A stretch of DNA of 64,000 nucleotides, from NCBI RefSeq assembly GCF_000023465.1, contig NC_014041.1, positions 3,602,001 to 3,666,000 of the forward strand, in the 5' to 3' direction. The notes under the pieces are model-generated. The model made no database searches, had not been told where the DNA came from, and worked only from the letters and a program-made list of their open reading frames with translations. A program made the position numbers and the translations under genes. Within the stretch, counting starts at the first letter, position 1. Each line of letters opens with the position of its first letter. The DNA comes from Zunongwangia profunda SM-A87. GTDB lineage: Bacteria > Bacteroidota > Bacteroidia > Flavobacteriales > Flavobacteriaceae. Below are positions 38,513 to 47,510 of this stretch, in pieces.

Positions 38513-40315
38513 TTATTTTAAAGTTGCTTTTACCTCTCCACAGGTTAACATAGCCTCTCCATAATATGGATTTCGCACTTCTTCTTCCAAACTTATCCAA
38601 TAGGCACCTTTATTGTTATTGGCCATTGGGCAAAACTGGATATATACATTTTGGTTGACCCCAAAAAGCTGTACACCACTTATCATATGTGCCGAAAGAT
38701 GCTTGAAATGCCCTCTTTGTGCTGCTATGTCTGAACTGTTCTCAATAGCATTTGCAGATGATTTTAGTTCCTTTTGAATGGTCATCCAATGGTTGTGTGC
38801 TTTTTCATCGGACAGCAACTTCATATCAACATTTTTTAAGGATTGGATTATTTGCTTTCCTGCTTGTTGTGCACTTTTAGCATCGTCATTAACCAAAGCA
38901 TCTTTTACAAGGATATAATCATCAAAAACCTGCTTCAATTGATTTTGAAATTTCTTTGAAACAGCTATCCTTTCTTTCATTTCAGAATGGTCTGTATTCA
39001 CCACATTATCCCCAGTATTGTTTCCTTGCATACCCAAATGCCCTTCGTGGCCAGTCATTGTCTTACCTCCTGCCGTGTTCATCATACTTTTCTTGCCCTG
39101 TAACTGTGCAGCAGCATCTACGGTAAATGTGCCATTGGTAACCACTTCATCTCCATTTTCAAGGCCTTCAAGTATGGTATAGGTGTCTCCATTGGCATTA
39201 CCAAGTAAGACTTCTCTCATTTCAAAAACAGCCTCGTTAGGATTTGTTTTGACATAAACCACAGAACGTTCACCAGTCCACATCACAGCTGTAGCAGGAA
39301 CTGTTATTTTATTTGTGGTGTTTTCTTGAGTACCTTCAATTTTACCTTCAACAAACATTCCTGGTTTAAATAGGTCGTTTTTATTATTTAGTACCGCTCG
39401 TACCACGATAGTTCGCGTTGCTGAATTTAATAGTGGGTCTATAAAAGAGACTTTTGCATCAAATACTTCGTTACGATATGCGTTGGTAGTTACTTTAATG
39501 GTCTGTCCTACTTTCAAGGAAGCAATTTGGTTTTCATAGGCATCAAACTCTGCCCATACCGTATTGAGGTTGGCTATTTTATATAAGGGTTGCCCTTGTT
39601 TTACATAGTCCCCTTCTTCAACCATTTTCATTGTTACCGTTCCTGATACAGTTGCAAAAACTGGAAAGTATTCTTGCACTTTTCCAGCTGACTCAATAGC
39701 GTTAATTTGCTTTTCGGAAAGCTTCCATAATTTCAGTTTATTCCTTACAGCCTTGTACAATTCGGGTTGCGACTCTTTTAAGGATGATGCGGTAAGCAAT
39801 TCTTGCTGTGCTGCAACCAAGTCTGGCGAATATATCGTAGCCAAGCGCTGGCCTGCGCCTACACGTTCTCCAGTAGAATTAACATATAATTGTTCTATTC
39901 TACCTCCAAAATAGGTTACCTGTACAGCATTAGATTCTTCATTGGCTTTTATCTTTCCAGATAATTTTAGGATATTATTTCCAATCTCTCCCTGACCAAC
40001 AATGGATGTTTGAATATTGGCCAATGCCATTGCATTATCTGTCATTTTAAACTGGTCTGCCATAAGACCATCTGCTCCTGCTTCAGCAGGTATTAAATCC
40101 ATTCCGCAAATAGGACAATCTCCAGGTTCCGGTTGCATAATCTGTGGGTGCATAGAGCAGGTCCACATTTGATTAGTAGCAATTTCTTCTGAATGTTCGT
40201 GATTGTCTTTAGCACTATTTGTTGCCTTATCAGTAGAATCTCCACCGAACAGTAGAAAGCCACCTAGAAGGCCAACAATCAAGGCAATACCTATATAAAT
40301 GATGTTTTTTTTCAT
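38513..40315 (-). CDS. cusB: CusB-type RND periplasmic adaptor with DUF3347 tail
   Basis: A 600-residue adaptor: N-terminal anchor (MKKNIIYIGIALIVGLLGGF), heavy-metal-binding domain with WTCSMHPQIMQPEPGDCPIC then GMDLIP (about residues 50-78), barrel-sandwich/beta-barrel membrane-fusion domains (VTYFGGRIEQLYVNSTGERV; FKPGMFVEGKIEG), then a C-terminal DUF3347 domain ending FCPMANNNKGAYWISLEEE and a Cys near the end. Links CusA to the TolC channel for Cu/Ag export. It lies separately from cusA and tolC, about 6 kb downstream. Confidence 0.93.
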   Translation of the reverse strand: MKKNIIYIGIALIVGLLGGFLLFGGDSTDKATNSAKDNHEHSEEIATNQMWTCSMHPQIMQPEPGDCPICGMDLIPAEAGADGLMADQFKMTDNAMALANIQTSIVGQGEIGNNILKLSGKIKANEESNAVQVTYFGGRIEQLYVNSTGERVGAGQRLATIYSPDLVAAQQELLTASSLKESQPELYKAVRNKLKLWKLSEKQINAIESAGKVQEYFPVFATVSGTVTMKMVEEGDYVKQGQPLYKIANLNTVWAEFDAYENQIASLKVGQTIKVTTNAYRNEVFDAKVSFIDPLLNSATRTIVVRAVLNNKNDLFKPGMFVEGKIEGTQENTTNKITVPATAVMWTGERSVVYVKTNPNEAVFEMREVLLGNANGDTYTILEGLENGDEVVTNGTFTVDAAAQLQGKKSMMNTAGGKTMTGHEGHLGMQGNNTGDNVVNTDHSEMKERIAVSKKFQNQLKQVFDDYILVKDALVNDDAKSAQQAGKQIIQSLKNVDMKLLSDEKAHNHWMTIQKELKSSANAIENSSDIAAQRGHFKHLSAHMISGVQLFGVNQNVYIQFCPMANNNKGAYWISLEEEVRNPYYGEAMLTCGEVKATLK

Positions 40316-40326
40316 TGTCTTTGTTT

Positions 40327-40809
40327 TTATTTGTTATTTTCTAATCGTTTAATCATTGCTTTCATTTCTGCAATTTCCTTTTCTTGTGCTTTAATTATAT
40401 CATCTGCTAATTTCTTCACTTCCGGGTCTTGTATATCCGCTCGCTTACTGGTTAAAATGGCGATAGAGTGATGCGGAATCATAGCTTTCATATAGAGCAC
40501 ATCGCCAATAATTGGGGCCTGTGCCCTCACAAGGCCTAACGCGCCACCAAATAGAACAATACTTCCAAGAACAATTGCTATATTTTTCTTTTTGTTTTGG
40601 TACATATTACGCATTGTTACAAACATAATAATGGCCATAGCGGCAATACCCAAACAGCTCATATAAAATCGGGTAAGACTAAAATAGACGTGGTCAATTT
40701 CATAAGAGTTTAAGTACATTGTAACGTACATTGCTATGAAGGATGCCACGAGCATACCTACAAATTTTGTGTAGTTGTTTTTCTTTGAATTTTGATTTGA
40801 ATTTTCCAT
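40327..40809 (-). CDS. DUF305 membrane protein
   Basis: A 160-residue protein with three N-terminal hydrophobic segments and a DUF305 core: MKAMIPHHSIAILTSKRADI, then VKKLADDIIKAQEKEIAEMK. His/Met residues of the MIPHH motif suggest metal binding. DUF305 proteins are frequent in copper clusters. 11 bp upstream of cusB on the same strand. Confidence 0.9.
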   Translation of the reverse strand: MENSNQNSKKNNYTKFVGMLVASFIAMYVTMYLNSYEIDHVYFSLTRFYMSCLGIAAMAIIMFVTMRNMYQNKKKNIAIVLGSIVLFGGALGLVRAQAPIIGDVLYMKAMIPHHSIAILTSKRADIQDPEVKKLADDIIKAQEKEIAEMKAMIKRLENNK

Positions 40810-40831
40810 TTTATGTTGGTTTTAGTGTTAC

Positions 40832-41542
40832 TTATTTTCGTTTCTTTTTAACCAATTTTCTAATTGTGGGCGACGATATGTACCAAAGTAAGAACCCACT
40901 TAATACTGTAATTAACCCTAACAATGAAAACGCCCGCAGGATTATGGTATTAAAGTTGTCCCTGCCTTGATAGTCCATAGTGTGGTTCATCCACAAAAAA
41001 TCGAACCAGCGCCAGTTTCTATGACGAACGGTCTGAAATGCACCATTTTCTATGGCGACATAAGCCTTCAAGTTTTGTGGGGTTTTATATGAAATCTCAT
41101 AGGCTGGTAATGGACGACCACGGTATTCGTGATGTGCATCTACTTTCTCAATTCGTTTTATACCCCTTATTTCCAAATCGGGCAGCATATATCTATTGGC
41201 TACCTGTTTTGCTTCAGCTTTAGTAATACCATTTTTTTCATTTCCCGTTTTAGCACTAAATAAGTTAGCTTCGTTAATCCAATAGTACGGCTCATTGGCT
41301 ATTTCCAATAATTTTAGTGTTTGGATTGGTTCTTCACTCGCTAATTGCTCAGTCCCCAATAGGTTGGAAAAAGCAGTTTGCCGTGGCTTTTCTTTTTTGA
41401 ACTGGTCGCCGTGTATTTCATCAATGTCCGTCCAGCTAAAATACATTCCGCTGATAGTCCACATCAAGAACTGAATGCCGAGGAATATACCCAAGTATCG
41501 GTGCGCTTTTCGAATCCATTTTGCTGTCTTTCTGTTGACCAT
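40832..41542 (-). CDS. PepSY-associated transmembrane protein
   Basis: A 236-residue protein: an N-terminal helix starting KAHRYLGIFLGIQFLMWTIS, a periplasmic PepSY-like part (ITKAEAKQVANRYMLPDLEI) and a C-terminal helix (FSLLGLITVLSGFLLWYISS). Resembles PepSY/PiuB-type membrane proteins linked to metal or redox functions; conserved His residues (HRY, DAHHEYRG, RHRNWRWFD, NHTMDY) could bind heme or metal. Part of the Cus operon. Confidence 0.85.
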   Translation of the reverse strand: MVNRKTAKWIRKAHRYLGIFLGIQFLMWTISGMYFSWTDIDEIHGDQFKKEKPRQTAFSNLLGTEQLASEEPIQTLKLLEIANEPYYWINEANLFSAKTGNEKNGITKAEAKQVANRYMLPDLEIRGIKRIEKVDAHHEYRGRPLPAYEISYKTPQNLKAYVAIENGAFQTVRHRNWRWFDFLWMNHTMDYQGRDNFNTIILRAFSLLGLITVLSGFLLWYISSPTIRKLVKKKRK

Positions 41543-41554
41543 ACTTTCTATAAT

Positions 41555-41762
41555 TTAATTCACAAAATATTTGACAATTATTCCACCTACCAACCAGACG
41601 TAACAGATATAGGCAACATACTTTAAAATCTTTTCAAGCAATGGGCTTTTAGGTGCCATCCCGCTCATCGTACTTTCAACACCCTTATTTTTAAAGAACC
41701 CTAAATAGTTGTTTGTAAAACCCTGTGTTTTCAGATTTTTCTATTGTGTTCACTTTAGTCAT
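41555..41762 (-). pseudogene. Small membrane protein with a one-base frameshift
   Basis: MTKVNTIEKSENTGFYKQLF then RVL and a stop; dropping one C near 41699 continues as FKNKGVESTMSGMAPKSPLL and a transmembrane tail ILKYVAYICYVWLVGGIIVK. Without the extra base it would encode about 68 residues. Located 12 bp upstream of the PepSY gene. Confidence 0.65.
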
Positions 41763-41777
41763 TTTCAATTTATTTCC

Positions 41778-41912
41778 TTAACTAAATAATTGAAGCGCCA
41801 AAGCACCACCAACTATTAAGATTAGTATGGTATATATTATGTAATTGAACCATTTTCTAATTACAGACTTTTCAGTTGTATTTTGACACCCGTCTTTGCA
41901 ACACTCTTTCAT
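41778..41912 (-). CDS. 44-residue Cys-containing membrane protein
   Basis: MKECCKDGCQNTTEKSVIRK is followed by a single transmembrane helix (YIIYTILILIVGGALALQLF). Three N-terminal Cys could bind metal. First small gene of the PepSY-DUF305-cusB unit; 15 bp to the frameshifted small protein. Confidence 0.6.
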   Translation of the reverse strand: MKECCKDGCQNTTEKSVIRKWFNYIIYTILILIVGGALALQLFS

Positions 41913-42318
41913 TGTTATATCATCCTTTTTTATATGCAAAATCCTTTAAATAATACTTGAAAATGAGAGGCAACCTTTATTAACCAATAAACCAACCAAA
42001 ATGTTTACCCCTCACAATCAAGTACTCTTCACTAAACTTCTCTTCATCATAAATTTTTAATTGTCTGACATAGGAAGAGAGATGTTATTATTTTAAGGGT
42101 TTAATCCCTCTCCCTTGTGCAGGCTGCTATTAACCAAATCAACTTTTCTTTTTCAAAATTCGTTGTGCCTGACTAGGGAAGGAACTAACACTAACCATCA
42201 ACATTGTTTTCCTTCCCAGGACAGGACTTAAAAACTATTCAGATATCTTTATCATTTTACAACCTTCTGTTAACTAATAAACCAGAACATTGAAAATATT
42301 TTTTAAACAAAGGATTAT
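41913..42318. other. Intergenic, splits the Cus genes into two units
   Basis: About 405 bp between the DUF3347 gene and the small membrane proteins. No gene recognised. It probably contains a promoter for the downstream cusB unit; no clear operator was seen. Confidence 0.4.
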
Positions 42319-42864
42319 CTATTGAATAGTCTTTTGAACTTTTCCGCATTTAAGCATTCTACTGCCGTAATATGGATTTTTCACTTCTTTACTTGTACTC
42401 AACCACGCACTACCCTTATCATACATTGGGCAAAACTGTTGGTACAGCTTATTCTTTGTACCCGTAATAGCTACCATATCGGCAATATCCTTACTCAACA
42501 CTTTAAAATGCTCTCTTTGATGAGCTATTTCACTTTTTGAAATATGTTCTGCGTGCTCAATGGCATCTTGAATAATGTCAGCCAATTCTTTTTGCTCTTT
42601 AGCTGTATAGTTAGACTCGTCGAACGCTTTCAGTGAAGCCACCAATTTAGTGCTTGCCTCAACTGCTTTTTCTGAATCATCTGCCACCAAAGCATCTTTT
42701 AAGCTGAAATAATCACTTAAAATTGCCTCTGCTTTTGTATCACCTTTCATATCCATCATTTTATTGTGATTATGGTCGTGATTCATTTTTTCCTTTTCCT
42801 GTGCATTGGTAAAAGAAACTGTTAACAGTAACATTACTATTACACTGATTTTTAAATTTTTCAT
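42319..42864 (-). CDS. DUF3347 periplasmic protein
   Basis: A 181-residue secreted protein: signal peptide [22 protein letters not shown], His/Met-rich linker ([13 protein letters not shown]), then DUF3347: [51 protein letters not shown] and [12 protein letters not shown]. The Cys-Pro-Met and terminal Cys suggest copper binding in the periplasm. Same domain as the cusB tail and 43335-43964. Confidence 0.9.
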   Translation of the reverse strand: MKNLKISVIVMLLLTVSFTNAQEKEKMNHDHNHNKMMDMKGDTKAEAILSDYFSLKDALVADDSEKAVEASTKLVASLKAFDESNYTAKEQKELADIIQDAIEHAEHISKSEIAHQREHFKVLSKDIADMVAITGTKNKLYQQFCPMYDKGSAWLSTSKEVKNPYYGSRMLKCGKVQKTIQ

Positions 42865-42881
42865 CTTATCTTTTTTTTTAA

Positions 42882-43334
42882 TTATAAACTGTCTTTTAAA
42901 TTTTCCATATACTTCACAACCTTCTGGGTTTCTTCTTCAGAAAAAGTGGCCTCCTTGTGAATTAAAGTATAGGAAGCCATAGGCATTTCACCGCTTTCAA
43001 TCTGTTTAATGATGGACCTTAGCTTACTAGCTTTTCTTCGACTGGAAAGGGAATCCCATTCATTGAAGTTCAACTCTGCTTTTCCTTCTTTGATATGCCC
43101 TTCTAAAAACCAAGCTACAGGTTGCACCTTGTTATACCAAGGATACTGTGTATTATTACTGTGGCAATCATAACAAGAGACTTGCAGTTTGTTCTGAATA
43201 TCACTTGGGACATCATTTACCAACATAAAGTCCGTTTTAGGAACACTATCGCTTTGATTGCGCTCCACGGGAAAAAACTGTATTCCGAGGAACGCAACTA
43301 ATAAGACTATTGCTATGATTTTTACAATTTTCAT
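42882..43334 (-). CDS. Heme-binding domain protein (cytochrome-like)
   Basis: A 150-residue protein with an N-terminal helix ([20 protein letters not shown]) and the heme-binding domain: [20 protein letters not shown] (CxxCH), [18 protein letters not shown], and [16 protein letters not shown]. Periplasm-facing, c-type heme expected. It starts immediately after the DUF3347 lipoprotein stop. Confidence 0.92.
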   Translation of the reverse strand: MKIVKIIAIVLLVAFLGIQFFPVERNQSDSVPKTDFMLVNDVPSDIQNKLQVSCYDCHSNNTQYPWYNKVQPVAWFLEGHIKEGKAELNFNEWDSLSSRRKASKLRSIIKQIESGEMPMASYTLIHKEATFSEEETQKVVKYMENLKDSL

Positions 43335-43964
43335 TTAGTTAATTTCTCGCTGTACCTTTCCGCATTTCAACATCTTGCTTCCATAATATGGATTGCGTAC
43401 TTCTTCCTTAGTACTCAACCAAGCTGTACCACCATCGTACATCGGGCAAAACTGCTCGTATAGCCTCACTTCTGTTCCTGTAATCGCCACCATATCTGTT
43501 ATATCCTTGCTCAATACTTTAAAATGCTCTCTCTGGTGCGCTATATCACTTTCTGAAATATGTTCTGCGTGTTCAGTGGCGTCTTCAATTATATCATTCA
43601 GTTCACTTTGCTCATTACCTGAATATTTAGAAGTGTCAAAAGCTTTAAGTGATTTAGCCAATACACCTCCTAAATTTTTCGCTTTTGCGTTGTCATCGGC
43701 TACCAAAGCGTCTTTAAGACTGAAATAATCATTTAATACGGCCTGTGAGGTACCGTTGCCATTCATCGTCATTTCCTTTTTATCACCATCGTGATGACCA
43801 TCGCTATTATCGTGATTCATTTTTGAATGGTCTCCATCTGCATTCATCTCTGAATGATGCTCTGTTGAATTATTCTTGTCTGTTTTAGCGTCTTTACAAG
43901 ACACTGCTGTTAAGGTTACAAATGCTATTGCAACTATCCCTAATACTAATTTTAATTTGCTCAT
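43335..43964 (-). CDS. DUF3347 lipoprotein
   Basis: A 209-residue lipoprotein (lipobox TAVSC near residue 23) with a His/Met-rich linker ([20 protein letters not shown]) followed by DUF3347, with the same [46 protein letters not shown] and MLKCGKV motifs as its neighbour at 42319. Likely an outer-membrane-anchored copper-binding protein next to the multicopper oxidase. Confidence 0.92.
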   Translation of the reverse strand: MSKLKLVLGIVAIAFVTLTAVSCKDAKTDKNNSTEHHSEMNADGDHSKMNHDNSDGHHDGDKKEMTMNGNGTSQAVLNDYFSLKDALVADDNAKAKNLGGVLAKSLKAFDTSKYSGNEQSELNDIIEDATEHAEHISESDIAHQREHFKVLSKDITDMVAITGTEVRLYEQFCPMYDGGTAWLSTKEEVRNPYYGSKMLKCGKVQREIN

Positions 43965-44007
43965 TTTGTTTTTGATTTAATTATTATTGATATATGTTAA
44001 TCTTTAT

Positions 44008-46155
44008 TTAAAATCTTGCTAAAAGACCGCCACCCCAACCATATCGGTTGTTATAGTTTCCTTGAATTGAAAAATTTCTAGAGAGGATGTATGAAAGACC
44101 TACCAACCATTGTGTTTCGCTTTCAAAAGAGCTATCTCCTAAATCATTGACCCATCCAAAGTCTGCTCTATATTCATATTCGCCTTCCAGAAATATTCTT
44201 GGAAAAATCAATAGTTCTCTGTCCAAGCGTATTCTTGGGCGTAGCTGGTTATCCATACTCACATCTACATTGAATCTATAAGGTGTAAAGTATTTTACAC
44301 CAATAAGACCAACTGTATTGAACTCATCGAAGGAATTTGGTATTTCGGTTTCGGTATTAACACCTACATAGAGACGCACCCAATCATTGAGATACCTGTT
44401 GTAATTTACTTCAGCTTCAAGATTTTTGTCATAATCGAATTCTGCTCGTAATCCAAATTCGTTACGGATATTGCTAGAGGTTAAAAAGAGTTCATTAAAG
44501 TTTGAGCCTGCACGCAACAATCCCCAAGAATAGTAATGGTCGGTTTCATCGATGAGTTTTTGAACGGGAAAATCTTCCATCCTTTTATCTCTTGGGGTAT
44601 CATAACTAAACACCCTTGCCATACCTCCCATCATGTGATATAGTACGTGACAATGAAAGAACCAATCTCCATACTCTTCGTTGTAGAACTCTATGACCAC
44701 TTTCTGCATTGGCGGTACATTGACGGTATGCTTTAATGGTGAACGTTCACCATTTTCGTTAACGACCCTAAAATAATGACCGTGCAAATGCATTGGGTGG
44801 TGCATCATCGTTAGATTGTTGAGTGTTATTCGGGTTACTTCGCCACTTTTGATTTTTATTTTATCGGTTTCTGAAAGTGGTACGCCATTCATACTCCAAA
44901 CATAGCGTTGCATATTTCCGGTCAAGTTCAACAGAATATCGTTTACGGGTAAGTTGGCCTTGAATGTGGTATTTTCGGTTGCCTTTAAAAAGTCGTAGTT
45001 GAAATAGGTTTTACGTGTGCTGTAATTGAAAGACACGGTGTCCTTTTGCATCATAGACATATCGTGACCCATATGGTCGTTTGCCTTCATATCCATTTGA
45101 TTACCCATTTTGCCATCGTTCATATTCATTTTTCCGTCCTTCATATCCATTTTCATCCCATAATTCTCCTTCAGGTATTCAGGTGTTTTTTTCTTTTTGT
45201 TACCTACCATTGAAGGCGCTCCCATTTTCATATCCATTTTGGCCATTTGCTTCATCATTTCCACTTTATCAGGCCTGCCAATTCTTTCGGCTGGGTATAG
45301 GATGCCTTCGCCCAAACGCAACGAGGTGCTTCCAGAACCGTCCTGAGCGGTGGCGGTAACTTCTAAAGTACCTTCGGGAATGGTAACGATAACATCATAG
45401 GTTTCGGCAATACCGAAGAGGAAACGGCTTTTTGCTACAGGTTCCACATCAATACCGTCGCCCGCAACGACCATCGGGTTGCCACCGCCAAAGTCCAACC
45501 AATAATAAGTGGAAGCGGATGCATTGATAAAGCGAAGTCGAACCTTTTCCCCTGGTTTGAATTCTGGATATTCCGCTAACGACTTTCCATTGGTTAGAAA
45601 GGCGGGATAGTAGATATCTGCAATGTCAGCACCTTCCATACGGTCTCTCCAAAATTTAAGCTGGGCACCAAGAGCACCTTCTGAAATGACCCTGCTAAGT
45701 GGAACCGCTGTACCTTTTTTAACTTGATACCACTCGTTACCTCTTTTGAGGTTTCGCAAAACATTCATTGGTTTTTCATCGGTCCAATCGGATAACACCA
45801 CGACCAAATCTTTATCGTATTCCAAGGTTTTTTCTTGTGGATGAATAATAATAGACCCATAAACACCCTTTTGCTCTTGTAACATTGTATGGGAATGATA
45901 CCAATACGTACCCGATTGGTTGATGGGTATTCGGTATTGGAAAGTTGTTCCGGGTTTAATAGGTGGCGTGGTTAAATAGGGTACACCATCGTAAAAATTG
46001 GGAAGTATCAAACCGTGCCAATGCACTGAGGTTTCTTCATCCATTTTATTGGTTACGTTGATTATGGCAAGGTCTCCTTCGTCAAATTCTAGAACAGGTC
46101 CTGGAATACTACCATTGATGGTCATTGCTTTTGCGCTTACACCCCCAAGCGTCAT
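44008..46155 (-). CDS. Multicopper oxidase with a CopB-like C-terminal barrel, signal peptide detached
   Basis: The 715-residue open frame starts MTLGGVSAKAMTINGSIPGP, inside cupredoxin domain 1. Copper sites: SVHWHGL, YWYHSHT, HHPMHLHGHYF and WFFHCHVLYHMMGGM. A Met-rich insert lies near residues 300-370 (MAKMDMKMGAPSM, MKMDMKDGKMNMNDGKMGNQ). From about residue 525 (SWGLLRAGSNFNELFLTSSN to the final LLARF) the sequence resembles a CopB outer-membrane barrel. Role: periplasmic Cu(I) oxidation. The native start is at 46289, separated by a one-base deletion at about 46156. Confidence 0.88.
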   Translation of the reverse strand: MTLGGVSAKAMTINGSIPGPVLEFDEGDLAIINVTNKMDEETSVHWHGLILPNFYDGVPYLTTPPIKPGTTFQYRIPINQSGTYWYHSHTMLQEQKGVYGSIIIHPQEKTLEYDKDLVVVLSDWTDEKPMNVLRNLKRGNEWYQVKKGTAVPLSRVISEGALGAQLKFWRDRMEGADIADIYYPAFLTNGKSLAEYPEFKPGEKVRLRFINASASTYYWLDFGGGNPMVVAGDGIDVEPVAKSRFLFGIAETYDVIVTIPEGTLEVTATAQDGSGSTSLRLGEGILYPAERIGRPDKVEMMKQMAKMDMKMGAPSMVGNKKKKTPEYLKENYGMKMDMKDGKMNMNDGKMGNQMDMKANDHMGHDMSMMQKDTVSFNYSTRKTYFNYDFLKATENTTFKANLPVNDILLNLTGNMQRYVWSMNGVPLSETDKIKIKSGEVTRITLNNLTMMHHPMHLHGHYFRVVNENGERSPLKHTVNVPPMQKVVIEFYNEEYGDWFFHCHVLYHMMGGMARVFSYDTPRDKRMEDFPVQKLIDETDHYYSWGLLRAGSNFNELFLTSSNIRNEFGLRAEFDYDKNLEAEVNYNRYLNDWVRLYVGVNTETEIPNSFDEFNTVGLIGVKYFTPYRFNVDVSMDNQLRPRIRLDRELLIFPRIFLEGEYEYRADFGWVNDLGDSSFESETQWLVGLSYILSRNFSIQGNYNNRYGWGGGLLARF

Positions 46156-46289
46156 TTATTTTCTTCTATAGTAAGGTTATATTCCCTTATAGTGCGTCCT
46201 TCTTCCTTCCTATCCGAACCGTTTGTGCCTACTTGGGCAAAAGTGAATGAGGTAAATAGTAATAATGTGATTATGTTTATTGTTCTCAT
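46155..46289 (-). pseudogene. Detached signal peptide and N-terminus of the multicopper oxidase
   Basis: ATG at 46289 reads MRTINIITLLLFTSFTFAQV, a clear signal peptide, then EGRTIREYNLTIEENK and TGA. Adding one G at about 46156 (AAA GTG ACG instead of AAATGACG) restores ENKVTLGGVSAKAM and joins the main frame. As read, the oxidase would lack export. Confidence 0.75.
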
Positions 46290-46292
46290 TTT

Positions 46293-47510
46293 TTATTGTG
46301 TTAAATAATTAATCAAAGCATATTGTATATAATAGCCTTTAATAGATTCTATAAGGTTTATTTGAAATTTTAATTGCAACTCTTGAACATCCAGTACATC
46401 GTTAAAATCAATAGTGCCTGTTTCATAATTCTTTATCAAGATTTCTTCAGCATCATTTGCTTGTTTTAGATTGTCCGATTGAATATTGAATTTTATTCTC
46501 GCATTTTCTCGGTTGTACTTTGCATCTGCTAATAGGGTTTCCAGTTTATTTAATCTATCTTCTTTTTGGGACTGTATCTGTAACTGCTTTAACTGATTCT
46601 GTTTTGTTACTGATTTGTATTTGTTGTTAAAAATTGGAATTGAGATAGACACCATTGGCATTATGATGTCCTTTCCGTTGTCGGTAAAATTCATATCAGG
46701 ACGCTCAGAAACTGGTACATAATCTAGCCCAAAACCTATATTGGGCGAGCTCTGTTTTTGATTCAACAACTCTGATTGCTCAACGGACTCATAAAGCTTA
46801 TCATATTTAATGAGTTCAGGATTTAACTGAAGATTTTCCGTCAAGATTAATGCGTCCTCATCTGGAATAAACATATCCTCAACCACGGTTACGGCAATAG
46901 TCCCATCACGATTTAATAGATTATTGAAGGTGGCTTGTTCAGCAAGGTAATCCTGCTCTAAAACTTCTTTTTGTTGTACAAGTTCATTTTGCCTAATTTG
47001 AAGACGAAGTACATCAACAGCTGATGCCTTATCAACTTCTACCGATGTTAATGCTAAACGTTCATAGGTTTCTAAAAGGTCGATATTTTTCTCAAGAACC
47101 AATTGTTTTGCTCTAATAGCATATAGTTTATAATAGGATTGAGAAACTGAAAGTGCCAATTTGCGCTTCATAATGACAATATCTACATATTGAGTTTCCG
47201 CTATTGAGCTTGCGTAATTTTCCCTTGCCGAAATAGTTCCAAACCAAGGTAACATTTGCTTGACAGAGAAACGTGCGCGTTGCGCTCCTGTACGGGTTTC
47301 GGGTTCACTTATAAAATAGCCAGCACTAATTTGTGTATCTGGCAAGGTATTAGCTTCATTAACTTTTTCTTCTGCTATGTTGTAGCGTAATTCAAAAGCT
47401 TGAATCTCGGGATTGTTATCTTGAGCTTCCTGAATGTAAGAGGCTAATTGTTGTGCATTAATCTTCGCGAAAGCGAAAAAGACAATTCCCAATAGAATTA
47501 TATTTCTCAT
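46293..47510 (-). CDS. TolC-family outer-membrane channel (CusC-like)
   Basis: A 405-residue protein with a signal peptide (MRNIILLGIVFFAFAKINAQ) and two long coiled-coil repeats of the outer-membrane efflux family (NNPEIQAFELRYNIAEEKVN; EILIKNYETGTIDFNDVLDV). Forms the exit duct for the CusBA pump. Its ATG overlaps the cusA stop (ATGA at 47507-47510), so the two are translationally coupled. Confidence 0.92.
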   Translation of the reverse strand: MRNIILLGIVFFAFAKINAQQLASYIQEAQDNNPEIQAFELRYNIAEEKVNEANTLPDTQISAGYFISEPETRTGAQRARFSVKQMLPWFGTISARENYASSIAETQYVDIVIMKRKLALSVSQSYYKLYAIRAKQLVLEKNIDLLETYERLALTSVEVDKASAVDVLRLQIRQNELVQQKEVLEQDYLAEQATFNNLLNRDGTIAVTVVEDMFIPDEDALILTENLQLNPELIKYDKLYESVEQSELLNQKQSSPNIGFGLDYVPVSERPDMNFTDNGKDIIMPMVSISIPIFNNKYKSVTKQNQLKQLQIQSQKEDRLNKLETLLADAKYNRENARIKFNIQSDNLKQANDAEEILIKNYETGTIDFNDVLDVQELQLKFQINLIESIKGYYIQYALINYLTQ

